NCBI GenBank assembly: GCA_029747015.1
Contig: JAKOGI010003069.1
Coordinates: 1-64,000 of the forward strand
From: Carnegiea gigantea
Lineage: Eukaryota; Streptophyta; Magnoliopsida; Caryophyllales; Cactaceae
Length of the DNA: 64,000 bases
Direction: 5' to 3'
Both the position numbers and the translations under genes were made by a program. Below the pieces are notes generated by a model. It was not told where the DNA came from, searched no databases, and saw only the letters and a program-made list of their open reading frames with translations. Positions 43,144 through 54,996 of this stretch are shown piece after piece. How positions within the stretch are numbered: the stretch's first letter is position 1; each line of letters begins with the position of its first letter.

Positions 43144-43417
43144 TGTAAAACTCTGGAAATTCGATTTGAAAATTTTTGCCCAGTTGGACCGACCTAGGCC
43201 CAAGTCAACCCAAGTCAGTGCCAATTAATCCTCGTGAAATTCTTCTAATAAAGTTCTTGATATATTTTTGGGAAGTATTAAAATTTCCAAAATTTTCCTT
43301 TCTGATTTTTGTAAAAATCCTAATATCATTGTTATTATTTTATTACTATTATTCTATTTTGAATAAAAAAATGAATAAATAAAAATACAAACCCTAACTC
43401 CCCTTGATTACCGCCTC

Positions 43418-43426
43418 TTATAAAAA
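43418..43426 (+). promoter_or_regulatory. Candidate TATA box in LTR of I
   Basis: TTATAAAAA lies about 275 bases into the LTR. It is followed after about 90 bases by a CT microsatellite, a common arrangement near plant transcription starts. Confidence 0.5.
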
Positions 43427-43515
43427 AAAAAAATTTGAAAGTGTGTTTTTCCCCCCATTTTTTTCTTTTTAACCTAAAACCCTAACCACCCATTCCCCTA
43501 CTTCCCCCTCACATC

Positions 43516-43518
<3 letters not shown>

Positions 43519-43554
<36 letters not shown>
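43519..43554 (+). repeat. CT microsatellite
   Basis: About 18 uninterrupted CT/TC dinucleotides inside the LTR of I, probably in its transcribed 5' leader. Confidence 0.95.
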
Positions 43555-43556
<2 letters not shown>

Positions 43557-46059
43557 CATTACGCCGTCATCGACCATCGTCCGGCCGCCCTAGTGCCGCC
43601 ACCCCACCGGATGTTCCTCTTGTTTTTGGTAAGAAGATCAAGATCATGCATCCAAAAAAAATCACGACTTTTCTTTTCATCTCTTTTGTTCTCTTTTTAA
43701 TCCCTTTTATTCTTGTGAATTTTTATGACCATTGTAAATGAAGATTTTGATATAACCTTCATTATTTTCTCAGCACTCTCGGTGTTGAATTTGAACAAAG
43801 GAGTTTCCCTCGATCTAGATCCGATTTCGATCAAAGGTACTAATAACAACGTTTTTAATGTTATTTTGGTATTTAATGGTAAAGGTGGGTTCTTTTGGCA
43901 TGATTGGGTCTGGGTGAGGGTTTAAGCATGTCTAACGGGTACAGGCGTATTTTTTTTGAGTAACCCAAAACGAGCGAAAACCGTGTAAAAAGGGGTCGCA
44001 CAATCTGGACAGAGTTCGCACTGTTTTTGACTCAAATTTGAAAATTCGGTATAATTATTCTGGTTGTCCAAAAATTATGAACTTTTTATAGTAGTTAGAT
44101 TAAGATGTGAAGATTATGTGGGTTTTTGAATTGGATGAATTGGAGTTAAATTGAGAGCGTTATGGCCAAAATACCGAGCCCTATCAAAACTGGAAACTGC
44201 ACGCATAGGGTGCGGTTTTTGAATTTTTAGACTTGGTTGTGCTGTGAATTTGTGGAAGTTCTAAACATGAACGTTTTAGTAGACAAAATTGTGTTTCTGG
44301 ATTGGGTAAGAACATGATTTTTGGAAGTCGGGAGAGAAAGTTATGAGGATGGGAATTTAGGAGTAAAAATCTGGGTAGAATCTGGGGAAGCAGAATCTGG
44401 ACTATTTTGCCCTCAGATTAGAAAAATTCCCTAGGCTGGTACTGGTGGTCAAAAATTGTGAAATTTACTGAGTAGGAGCCTCTAGATGTTTTAAATAATA
44501 TCACTTTGGAATTGGGTCATTTGGAGCAGCGTAGCCCGAGTTTTGACAAAATTTGCCGGGACTATCCTAGGGAAGACAATCTTTGGCATTGCCGGAAGAA
44601 ACAAAAATTTGACTGGGTTTGGGGCAGAACCAAGCCAAGCTCTAAACATAGAAAAGACAGAGGACATTGTAAGGTTTCCAGATTGACCCAGAACACTAGA
44701 AACGAATATCAGGGACTAGAGTTATAATTTTTTGAAAGTTGGACCCATAACTGGCCAGCCGAACCTTCACCCCGGATAGGGTTGGATGAATAAAGATCTA
44801 GAAAACCTCTTTTTAAATTTGGGGGAGGCCTAGGGGTGCCCTAGACTGAATGTGGACTGACTATGGGCTGTTTGTGGGCCCAGATGCGAAACAGTGAACC
44901 CTCATTAAAGTAACCGAGCCCGTAAATTATACGGTACCCAGGTAACAGTCATGCCCTAACCTTTCTCCTATGTTACTGAAACCATGGAAGTTTTGGGAGT
45001 TCTTATATTGATTCCTTGGCATTCCTTTCCAACGGGATGAACACTGATGTGAAATTTATGAGTGGTTCCTTGATGGGAACTGAATGCTGTGGTTGTTCTG
45101 AAAGTTGGAAATCTCCATATTGTAAAAGTTGAAGCTTACTGTTGTAAAAGTTGAAACTTACTGTGATTGTAATTGAAGTTCTGTTTCTGCATTCTAATTT
45201 CTATTGGAAAAGTATTTAAATCTGAATGAAACTGAATGTGTCAAGTTGGTATCCATTAACTGAAAGGAACTAACTAGGGTGAGTTAAATCGATTGGAACT
45301 GATTGAAGGCCATAGCCTTCCCCGGGTAATAGGTGCATGCATGTGGGCGGCCACGTGCTCAGCCGAGACGTGGTCCAGGTTATCGGTAACCACCCATGAT
45401 GGTGGTAGGCCAGGAAAGTTAAGCAGTAACCACCTGAGGGGCAGTCGGCTAGGAAAGAGCTGAGCTGCTGCGCTATGTTAGAGCGCAGGCCATGAGACCC
45501 ACTGGGTCGCTCACCCAAGACTTATCTGAAGCTGAACATTTTGAATGGAACTATGGAAGTGTGATTCTGAAATTGATTTTTTTTTGGAAGATGGCGATAA
45601 TGGGTTGTGTACCTCGAAAATGTGTTGTTGTTTCCCCCTTTTCCCTAAAATGTTTTCAAAAATGAATTTTGTACGTGTCTTTGACTGTGGGTGTGAATGT
45701 TACTGAGTTTATCTCACTATTATAACATGTTTTGTTTTCAGGTGATCTAGCTGTACTTGGGATTAGGGACAGGAGAGTAGAGCGAGGCTCGAATGCTGGT
45801 TGTGCTTAAAAAGGATTTTAGAAGTTGTAATAGAATCTAGTTGGTTTAATTATGATGTTCAAGTTTTGTGTTAAAATTCATGGACCCATGTGTGGTGGGC
45901 TTTGATTCGTAAAGACTTTGTTTTAAATATTAGTTATGATATCCAGCCTGGTATTTCCAAGAAGGGAATACGGCGGTAACACCCCGTTAGGAGTTCCTGC
46001 TGCCATTCAGGTTAAATCAGTAGTAAATAAAGAATTAGAAATCTGGGGGTGTTACAAAG

Positions 46060-46072
46060 TGGTATCAGAGCC
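46060..46072 (+). other. Primer-binding site of element I
   Basis: TGGTATCAGAGCC starts three bases after the LTR end, complementary to initiator tRNA-Met. Confidence 0.9.
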
Positions 46073-46232
46073 CAGGTTAACTGACATGAAGGCTCGCCTA
46101 AAGGATAAAGAGAATAATATTAGTTAATAACCCTAAAATAGGTAGACATAAGGACTGCTCGGAGTGTGAGCGTAGGTTGGGAAGGGAATATGCTTATATA
46201 TATGTTACCTTTTTGTATTTATATATATATAT

Positions 46233-47824
46233 TGTTGAGTTATTATATTTAGTTTTGATGATGACAAATCCAAGTGTAAAAATTTGTCCAAGTAATGTTG
46301 CTCCAAACACGATCTCCAAACAGGCCTAACTGGTGTTTGTGATCCTTATTGTATTAACTGGTTTGCTACATATGAGAACAAGTCTTCAAAACAGGTTTTA
46401 CTTGGTGATTCTATATTAAGTCAAGAACACCACCTCGACAGTTGATTGTAAGGCATGTTCCTGAACTCTAGCAATGCAAAGAACAACCCCAGCAAACAAG
46501 GTGGCCCTGGTGTTCACAGCAGCTCTACAAATCTTGGACAAGATGACTGGTTCAAAACAAGAAGTCTTGGGTATATAGGTTTTATTTATTTAGACTCTTG
46601 TTAATATGCCAATATTGAAAACGTCATTTTAAACACCTCTTGAATCGGTATTTGCGCTAAGTGCTTCAGAACACCAGTTGCGAACAACCCTGCAAACAGG
46701 GTGCCTAGGTTGTTTCTGAACTGAAGTGGCCATACCCGGTTATCTTTGAAAATTCATTTCGGTTGGCCAAGATCTCCAGAATACTTTCTTTAAATTCCAA
46801 GATTGCTATTTTTCTGGAAATGATATTTCTTGAAAATATTATGGGAGATTTGCGAAAATAGGTTTTGGGAGATTTGCCAAAACTAAAAGATTCCCTTTGC
46901 CTATATTTTCGGATATGATAAAATTTCAAAAGTTGAAGATTTCTGGTTGTCATTTGAATCTTCTTCACGACTATGGGAAGATAAGGGCTATCTCTTAAGA
47001 TAACAAATCCCTTATATTTTGGGAAAAATTTATCACTAGCCGTTGGGGAGTATTTCTTGCTTGAAAATCGTTTTCCATACTTAGCTGATTCTTTCACCTC
47101 TCCTTGTTTTTGACCGTTGGATTTTGTGTTTAAAATCTCAGCATTTCACTCCCATTTGCATAGAGGAGAAAAGACGAGAAACATACACAACATACGCAAA
47201 AAAGGGAAAATTTCAAAAGTGGTTTTTCTAGTGAGAAGAATTTTTCGAGTTACGCTTGAGAAAAGAAAAACCGAGACAAGTTGTGTTTAAACTGAGCTTT
47301 CAAGATATTGGCATACTAGGACCTCATTGTACCTTACATCTGCTTAAATCAGAAGCACCCCCGTAAGGTGTTTTGTAACCCTGATCTTGGATCAGAAAAG
47401 TGAGTGAGTGGTCCTCAGTCGTGTGGACTTTGGACGTGTCCAATCTGGTGAGATTTGGACGTGGTGTAACCCTTCTTAGAGAAGAAGGTTACGTGGTTGC
47501 AAGTTGTAACAAGGTGTGTTACATTTGTAACGTGTGAAGCCCGTTAGTGAAAGTGGTTAAATCCTACACGAGGTAGGTCGTGGTTTTTCACACCTCAGTT
47601 GGGCTAGAGGTGTTTTCCACGTAAAAATTGTGTGTGTGCTTTATTTTCTGCATTTATCTTGGTGATTTTCACATTTGCAATATTTGAGAACACCCCTGCA
47701 AACAAGTCACTAGGGTGTTTGTCATCTGAGAATAACCTCTGTGAGGGTGTTTGTTATTTACAATGCGAAAATCAGACACCACAATTCACCCCCCTCTTGT
47801 GGTTGTATACTCACGAATTTAACA
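46233..47824 (+). repeat. 5' LTR of element J
   Basis: 1592 bp, TGTTGAGTTATT to GAATTTAACA. A minus-strand ORF of 130 codons (46705-47097) reappears at 55469-55861 only because the LTRs are copies. GGTATATAGG at about 46569 is a weak TATA candidate. Confidence 0.93.
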
Positions 47825-47826
47825 AG

Positions 47827-47838
47827 TGGTATCAGAGC
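47827..47838 (+). other. Primer-binding site of element J
   Basis: TGGTATCAGAGC, two bases after the LTR, complementary to initiator tRNA-Met. Confidence 0.9.
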
Positions 47839-47880
47839 AGGTTCTCCTACAAAAGGTTAACACCTTGAGAGATTCTGAAG

Positions 47881-49613
47881 ATGAGTACTCCACAAGGAAT
47901 TCTTGAAGGACAATCCATTACTCGCCCTCCTTACTTCAATGGCCAACACTATAGTTGGTGGAAGAATAGGATGGAGAACTATATACAAGCCGAAGACTAT
48001 GAGTTATGGATGCTCATCAAGAACAGGCCTTTTGTTCCCATAAAAACCCTTCTGAAGGAAAAACAGCTCCCAAAGAACCTCATGAGTTTGATGTCGAGGA
48101 CTATAAAAAGATGGAGAAAAATGCCAAGGCCAAAAAGCTTCTATATTTTGGCCTAGGACCCGATGAATACACTCGCATCTCTGAGTGTGAATCAGCCCAA
48201 GCTACTTGGAACGCCCTGCAAGTTGCTCATGAAGGTACGAGTCAGGTTAAACAATCTAGAATTGAGCTACTTATGCGACAATATGAGTTGTTTGATATGG
48301 GTGATCGTGAGACTGTGATGGATATGTATACACGGTTTACCCACATCACGAACGAGTTAAAATCCCTGGGAAGATCTTTCACCACTGAAGAGTTGGTGAG
48401 GAAAATCCTCAGAATTTTACCTCGTATGTGGGAGGCCAAAGTAACAACCATCCAAGAGGCTAATGACATGAACAAGATCACCCTCGACGAGTTGATTGGT
48501 AATCTCCAGACCTATGAACTCCGAAAGAACTCACAACAAAGAGAGGAGCAAAAGAAGGATCGTGGGCTTGCCTTGAAAGCACATGAGGACACTGACTCTG
48601 ACCTTGAAGATGAAGATATGGCCCTAATGTCCAGAAAATTCAAGAAATTCTTCAAAAAGGTCAAGGAGAACAACAAAAGAAAAGACTTCAGTAAGTCCAG
48701 AAACACCCCCAAAGAACAGCTCACAGGGTGTTTTAAGTGCGGCAAACCAGATCACTTAGTCAAAAATTGCCCTCTTCTTCAAGAAGATCAGATGCCCGAA
48801 CACCCTCGAAAACAGGGTCGAAAACACCCTGTAAACAATCTGGGCAAGCGATTCTCGAAAGCTATGCTGGCTGCTTGGGGAGATTCCTCTGAGGATGAAG
48901 GAGAATCTGAAGCTGAAGAAGGGGTCGTAGCACTTATGGCACAAAGTGATTCAGATTCAGATGATGAATCAACAATCAGCTTCTCAGATCTCAAGAACAA
49001 GGTACATGGTCTTAACAAAGCCACTTTAGAAGAACTTCTATATAATTTGATAGACACCTGTGCTGATCTAAAAAGAGAAGTTCGTGACCTAGAGCTTGAA
49101 AATGAAATTCTCAAAAATGAAAAACTCGGTTTACATGAGAATATTAACGTGCTTAGAGAAGACCTCTTTCTAAAAGAAGGCGATTATACACAAGTAGAGA
49201 AAAAACTCTTTGAAGTGGAAGAAATAGTTGAATCCCTGCTAAATGAAAAGCAGAGCTTGAATGCCACCATAGAAAAATTAGAAACTGATCTTGCCACAAA
49301 CAAACGCTGGAACAAATCTTCACAAGCCCTTGATTGGTTAAACACTCATCACAGTAGAAACAAAAAGGGACTTGGTTACAAGCATAAACGGACCGTTTAC
49401 CCAATACATAGAAAGTATGTGGGATTACCTGAAAACATCGTTTGCTTTCATTGTGGTAAAACGGGTCATTATAGATACACTTGCCCTTTAAGAAAACATG
49501 CCAATGAAAAGAATGAAAGGTATGTGAAACAAATCTGGATTAGAAAAGATGAGCTTTACATGTCTAAAAGAATGGGACCCAAGTGGATCTGGGTTCCTAA
49601 AACTAACCCGTGA
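47881..49613 (+). pseudogene. Element J gag
   Basis: The ATG at 47881 starts MSTPQGILEGQ, with the usual copia gag beginning PPYFNGQHYSWWKNRMENYI. One base is off in an A run near 48043, and gag continues in the next frame (KNAKAKKLLYFGLGPDEYTRI) to 49613. A first CCHC knuckle (CFKCGKPDHLVKNC) is near 48730. It is followed by an acidic Ser/Asp/Glu stretch and a long coiled-coil. A second knuckle-like motif (CFHCGKTGHYRYTC) is near 49442. The long coiled-coil and the large size fit SIRE-type gag. The frame ends in TGA at 49611-49613, in phase with the pol frame. Confidence 0.88.
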
Positions 49614-51862
49614 TTTGTTTTGCAGGCTGAAGTGAGAGAGAACAACCTTAGGAACAACCCCACTAACACCCTTGAAAACAGGCAGTTGTGGTTTGTTGAT
49701 AGTGGGTGTTCACGGCACATGACTGGTGAAAGATCAAATTTTCTCTCACTTACAGCTTTGAATGGTGGGAGTGTAGCATTTGGAAACGGCAAGTCTGGGA
49801 CAATTGTCGGTATAGGTAATATTGGTAAAACTCTCTCCCACTCAATTGATAATGTGCACTTAGTTGATGGGTTAAAACACAATTTGCTAAGTGTGTCCCA
49901 ACTGTGTGACAAGAACAACCTAGTACTGTTTTCAAAAACACGTTGCTTAGTTGTGAATAACGACACAGGAGATGTTGTGTTGAGGGGGAAGCAATGTCAA
50001 AATGTTTATAAAGTTTGTATTTCCACTCTTCCCCAAAATAATCTGACTTGTTTAAATGCATTAAATGATGATATAATGCTATGGCACAAGAGACTAGGTC
50101 ATGCAAGCCTGTCCTTGTTAAACAAACTTGTTTCCAAAGATTTGGTTGTGGGACTACCTTCCATCAAGTATAATGATGACAGGGTATGTGAAGCTTGTGC
50201 AAAAGGAAAACAAGTCAGATCTTCTTTAAAATCTAAAAAGTGTGTAAGCACTACCCGACCTCTTGAATTATTGCATATTGATCTATGTGGTATAGTAGAG
50301 GAGGGAAGAGGTATGTGCTCGTAATTGTGGATGATTACTCTCGATTTACTTGGACTTTATTCTTGACATCCAAGAATGAAACCTGTGAGAAGTTTATTGC
50401 CCTTCTCAAAAGGATTGAAAAGAGAGTAGGACACTCATTGGTAAGCTTGAGGTTTGATCATGGTACTGAATTTGAAAATGCAAGTTTTACAAACTTTTGT
50501 AATGAACATGGTGTTGATCATAACTTCTCAGCCCCGAGAACACCCAGCAGAATGGGGTGGTTGAACGAAAAAATCGTACCCTAGAAGACATGACTAGAAC
50601 AATGCTTATTGCTAGTGGTCTTCCTAAGAACTTTTGGGCGGAAGCCTTGAACACATCATGTTACATTATAAATAGATGCATGATTAGACCCATTTTGAAC
50701 AAAACTCCTTATGAACTTCTCAAAGGCAGAAAACCCAACATTATGCATCTAAGAACATTTGGTTGTAGATGTTTCGTGCATAACAATGGGAAAGATGCTT
50801 TAGGAAAGTTTGATCCAAGGGGTGATGAGGCAATATTTCTTGGTTATTCCTCTCACAGTAAGGCATACAAAGTCTTTAACAAAAGAACCTTGTGTGTTGA
50901 GGAAAGTGTGCATGTGTTTTTTTGATGAATCTAACTCTTTGAATGAGAGTGATGCACAGGATGAAGAGTTTGAATTAGGTCTTGTCCAAAAGGAATTGTT
51001 GAACCAAGAAAAACAAGGTGGGAACACCCTGAAGAAAACAGGTACAGAAGCTGTTCCTCAAAATGGCAGGCAAGGTGAGAACCAAACAGGGGGAAACACC
51101 GTTGAACCATGTTCGAAACCATGCTCTTGAGGAACAAGCTTGCAAACAGGTGCAGAAACAGGATCAGGAGGTGTTCTTGAGCCTGATCCTACACACATTT
51201 CAGTTAGAACAGAGCATGTGTCTGTGGATCCATTTAATCCAAGACCATGGAAGCACCATAGTTCGCACCCTCTTGATCAAATCTTGTCAGATATTAATAC
51301 TGGAGTGCAAACTAGATCTAAACTTAAGAATTTTTGTGCTTTCTATGCTTTTCTTTCTAACATTGAGCCAAAAAGTGTTAATAAAGCTCTTGCAGATTCA
51401 GATTGGATCACGGCTATGCAAGAAGAGCTTCATCAATTTGAAAGAAACAAAGTGTGGCACCTTGTACCTCGACCGGCTGAGAGAAAAATCATTGGAACCA
51501 AGTGGGTGTTTCGAAACAAACTGGATGAGTCAGGAACAGTCACTAGGAACAAGGCACGGCTGGTTGTTCAAGGGTATAATCAAGAAGAAGGGATCGATTA
51601 TGAAGAAATCTTTGCACCAGTTGCTAGAATTGAGGCTATACGAATCTTAATAGCCTTTGCAGCTCATATGGAAATCAAGCTATATGAAATGGACGTGAAA
51701 AGTGCATTCCTCGACGGATACCTTAAAGAAGAGGCGTATGTCAAACAACCCCCTGGTTTTGAAAACAGTGAATTTCCTAACCATGTTTTCAAACTTGACA
51801 AAGATCTTTATGGCCTAAAACAAGCTCCTAGAGCTGGTATGAACGGTTGTCAAGTTTTTTAA
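49614..51862 (+). pseudogene. Element J protease, integrase and RT N-terminus
   Basis: In phase after the gag TGA come the protease (WFVDSGCSRHMTG, Asp present), the pre-integrase HHCC region (WHKRLGHASLSLLNKL, CEACAKGKQ) and the start of the integrase core (HIDLCGIV). Frameshifts near 50300 and 50560 split the core. The other parts are FDHGTEFENASF and VVERKNRTLEDM, so the three acidic residues are present. A variable linker follows. RT starts near 51370 ([49 protein letters not shown]). The frame is lost near 51837 by a one-base loss. Confidence 0.88.
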
Positions 51863-52890
51863 TTGAAAATGATTTTAGAAGAGGCAAGGTAGACAATATC
51901 TTGTTTCTAAAATCTAAGGGGGAACATTTATTGATTGTCCAAATATATATTGATGACATTATATTTGGTGCAACTCATCATGATTTATGCAATGAATTTT
52001 CGAATATGATGAGGAGTGAGTTTGAGATGAGCATGATGGGTGAGCTTAACTTTTTCTTAGGCTTACAAATCAAGCAAACTTCAAACAGCACCATGATCCA
52101 TCAACAAAAGTATATCAATGAGCTACTTAAGCGTTTTGGGATGGAGTCGGCCAAACCCATAGACACTCCTATTCCTCCTTCAACCAAGTTGGTTATGGAT
52201 GATGGGAGTCCCTCAGTTGAGGAGAAACTCTATAGGGGCATGATTGGTTCACTCCTATACCTAACCGCTAGTAGACCAGATATTGTTTTTAGTGTTGGTT
52301 TATGTGCCCGTTTTCAATCTAATCCTAAGGAAACTCATCTTAAGGCTGTGAAACGGATACTAAGATATTCGAAACATACACCCAATTTAGCCTTATGGTA
52401 TCCTAGAGGTTGCAATTTTGATCTTGTTGGATATGCTGATGCTGACTATGCTGGATTCCTAGTTGATAGAAAGAGTACCTCAGGAATGGCTCACTTTCTT
52501 GGACCTTGTTTGGTATCTTGGGCTACCAAGAAGCAACATTCAGTTGCCATGTCCACGGCAAAAGCTGAATATGTTGCAGCAGCTTCATGTTGTGCTCAAC
52601 TGTTGTGGATAAGACAACAGCTTAAGGACTTTTGTGTTGACACTGGATGCATTCGTATTTTTTGTGATAATACTAGCGCTATTAACATTGCCAAAAACCC
52701 ATGTCAACACAAAACGACAAAACATATTGACATTCGACATCATTTCTTAAAAGATAATGTGGAAAAAGGCTTTATTTCAATAAATTTTTGCTCCACTAAA
52801 AATCAAATTGCTGATATATTCACTAAAGCACTGAGTAGAGACCAATTCGAGAGAAACAGACTGGAATTGGGGTTGGTGAAAACACCCTGA
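51847..52890 (+). pseudogene. Element J RT C-terminus and RNase H
   Basis: The frame begins just after YGLKQAPRA. It has the catalytic box QIYIDDIIFGAT with both aspartates, then SLLYLTASRPDIVFSVGLCARF. Next comes RNase H with YADADYAGFLVDRKSTSG, STAKAEYVAAASC and FCDNTSAINIAKNP. It ends normally with TGA (LGLVKTP). Domain length is normal for copia. Only the upstream frameshift keeps it from being joined to the rest of pol. Confidence 0.9.
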
Positions 52891-53317
52891 GAACCCCTGT
52901 TCTCAGAGTTAGACCAAGCTGACAAAAACACCTTATAATACCTGTTCTATCCCCTTGTTTGCAATTCTTGTTATCAAAACAGTGATCTATGCTTAACGAA
53001 TATGTGTAGTCTTGTGTGCTACTATGATTATATGTGAAGACTGCTGCCTTGGGAGATGGAGAAAGAGTATTTATGACAGACCTTGGAATGTGAGAAGCAT
53101 GTTCAAGAACAGGCGGCTCGAACAGGTATGCCTTGATTGTCATTAACGTATACTGCCTGCTTAAATTCTAGGTGTTCCCTAGGTGGCCCTTCATAACGGG
53201 TAGGGAGTTTAAAAAACCCCCCTTGCGTGCGTCTGTCTTCCCCATCTTGCTCTCTCCTTTGTTCTTGCTTTCAAACCCTAGCAAAACCCTCAAAACCCGA
53301 AATTCTTCCTTGCGATA

Positions 53318-54883
53318 ATGGCTCCCAAAACTGATTCTTCATCAATCTCTGAGAGTAACAACATGATTATACCCTCGATTTCGGCTCCTCCTCGCCCAAT
53401 TATCCACACAATATTCGGGTATCTCAATCGGTTAAACCTCAAAAGTATTGGGCTTGAGTTGAATGATATTCCCTACTCCTTTGGTTGGAAATTAGTGGTG
53501 TATGTGGGAATAATCCCTTGTCCAATTTCTTCTGAAGCTGTTGCTGGTTCTTCGGGTTTCCAAGACCAATTCTTGGAGAACCCAGAAACCCTCTTTGGGG
53601 ATTTTGAACCCTATTCTTCTGTGCTATTCCCAGAAACAACTCAAAGAACAGGGGATGCGTTCTTCGATGATCTGTTCATGGATCTGAAGGAGGACTCTGG
53701 TGAGAAAACAGAAGATAGTCCTGTCCAAGGGGATGATTCTGTTCCTCTAGTCTCTCAAACTGGAGAGAAGAGAAAAAGGGTGAAGATGGTGGCTAGGCGC
53801 ACCCGAACGCCAAGAACACGACCACCACCAAGGTCTCGCCCCTCTCTAACTCCCTCTTCTCCTCCTTCTAAACCTTCTCGCAAATCTGCGAGAATTGCTT
53901 TCAGATCGACCCCCAGATCCTCCAAACCTTCTGCTCCAGTTATTGAGGAGATTTCCTCTTCCTCCTCGAGCCTTTCTGGTTCTTCCTCCTCGAGCCTTTC
54001 TGGTTCTAATTCCGAGGATCCCTCCTTCAAACAAGGGACCCCCGTGTTCTCAGAATCCTCTGATGAACAAAACCTTTCAAAACCAATCACCACTTCTTCT
54101 AAACCTTCAGCCTCAAAAACACCCCTCAAGAGGAAACCGAAAACAACCCCTCTTTCCAAAACTGCATCCCCGGCTCCTTAAATCAAAAAGACCAAATTCT
54201 CCACTCCCTCTCCCCTGTCTGAGAAACACGCGCAATTCCTCCGGCGCAATGTTATAAGGGGGAAGGTAGTGAACATACCCTTCCTTGAGGAACTTGGGCT
54301 GGGGGTGTTCTTGACCAAGCTTCGAGCCCAAGGCTGGCTTGAGTTGTTTGCAAACACCCAGCAAGGGTGTTCTGTGCCCGAGTTGGCTGACTTCTATGCC
54401 AACTGCTCTGTCACAAATGGGGTGGTGACAAGTGCTGTCAATGAGTGGCATTTCTCCTTCGATGCAGCCACTCTTGGTGACATTCTGGGCATCCCCTCCC
54501 GTGGATTTGCTGTGTATGTGAGGGAGGACAAAACTGTCCTAGAGACAGCCAGGCTCCTGGAGATATCCAAGCGGGTCAGCCAGAAACAGAGCCTGAGAAC
54601 ACCCTCCTCTGTAAAAAAGGGTGATCTGATCCCTCTTCACCAACTACTTTTCATGTTCGTCATTAAGAACGTGATTCCGAGGGGTCAAGGGAGAAACTCA
54701 GCAGACCTTTTTGATCAGTGCCTGGTCGACTTCTTGGATAGGGAGGAACCCATAAATCTTCCTGCTATCATGATTCGCCCCACCCGTTATTTTTTTCTTT
54801 CAATGCTGTTCTTGCTTTTTAATGATGCCAAAAGGGGGAAGACGAACCATTACTTGACAAATATTGACCCTCTTTCAATTTGA
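53318..54883 (+). pseudogene. Element J extra ORF after pol (env-like position), one internal stop
   Basis: One frame spans 522 codons and is broken once, by TAA at 54179-54181. The first part (MAPKTDSSSISE) has a Pro/Ser/Arg/Lys-rich middle and several Ser runs. The second part (from about 54182) is a folded-looking domain: VNIPFLEELGLGVFLTKL, WLELFANTQQG, EWHFSFDAATLGDILGIPSRGF, and a hydrophobic segment YFFLSMLFLLF near the end. SIRE/Maximus elements are known to carry an envelope-like ORF here. The second part resembles what is usually called a putative plant transposon protein domain. No signal peptide is visible and the single hydrophobic stretch is short, so a real envelope function is not shown. 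The 427 bases between pol and this ORF hold nothing I recognise. Confidence 0.75.
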
Positions 54884-54982
54884 AACACTCGGACCTTAGT
54901 GGATAACCAAATCAATCAGCATACATGGTTCTCAAATTTGTTTTTAATATTTGTCAATATGTTCACTTGGTTTGTCATCATC

Positions 54983-54996
54983 AAAAAGGGGGAATT
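54983..54996 (+). other. Polypurine tract of element J
   Basis: AAAAAGGGGGAATT ends directly at the 3' LTR. Confidence 0.85.

Larger units (their letters stand above)
43144..46056 (+). repeat. 5' LTR of element I
   Basis: 2913 bp from TGTAAAACTC to GGGTGTTACA, followed by the primer-binding site. Long LTRs ending in TTACA are usual for Tekay/Del elements. It has no gene; the ORFs in it are short and carry no domain. Only one copy is in the window. Confidence 0.8.

Noticed and set aside
45270..45518. 82-codon minus-strand ORF in the LTR of I
   Set aside because: Single copy, no domain, lies in an otherwise non-coding LTR. A chance ORF in a GC-richer patch is enough.
46705..47097. 130-codon minus-strand ORF, repeated at 55469-55861
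   Set aside because: It lies inside the J LTRs and occurs twice only because the LTRs are copies. No domain is visible and both have the same scattered differences as the rest of the LTR.
53755..54159. 134-codon Glu-rich ORF on the minus strand
   Set aside because: It is the mirror of the Ser/Pro-rich part of the extra ORF of J, where TCC/TCT and CCT codons read as GGA/AGA/GAG on the other strand.
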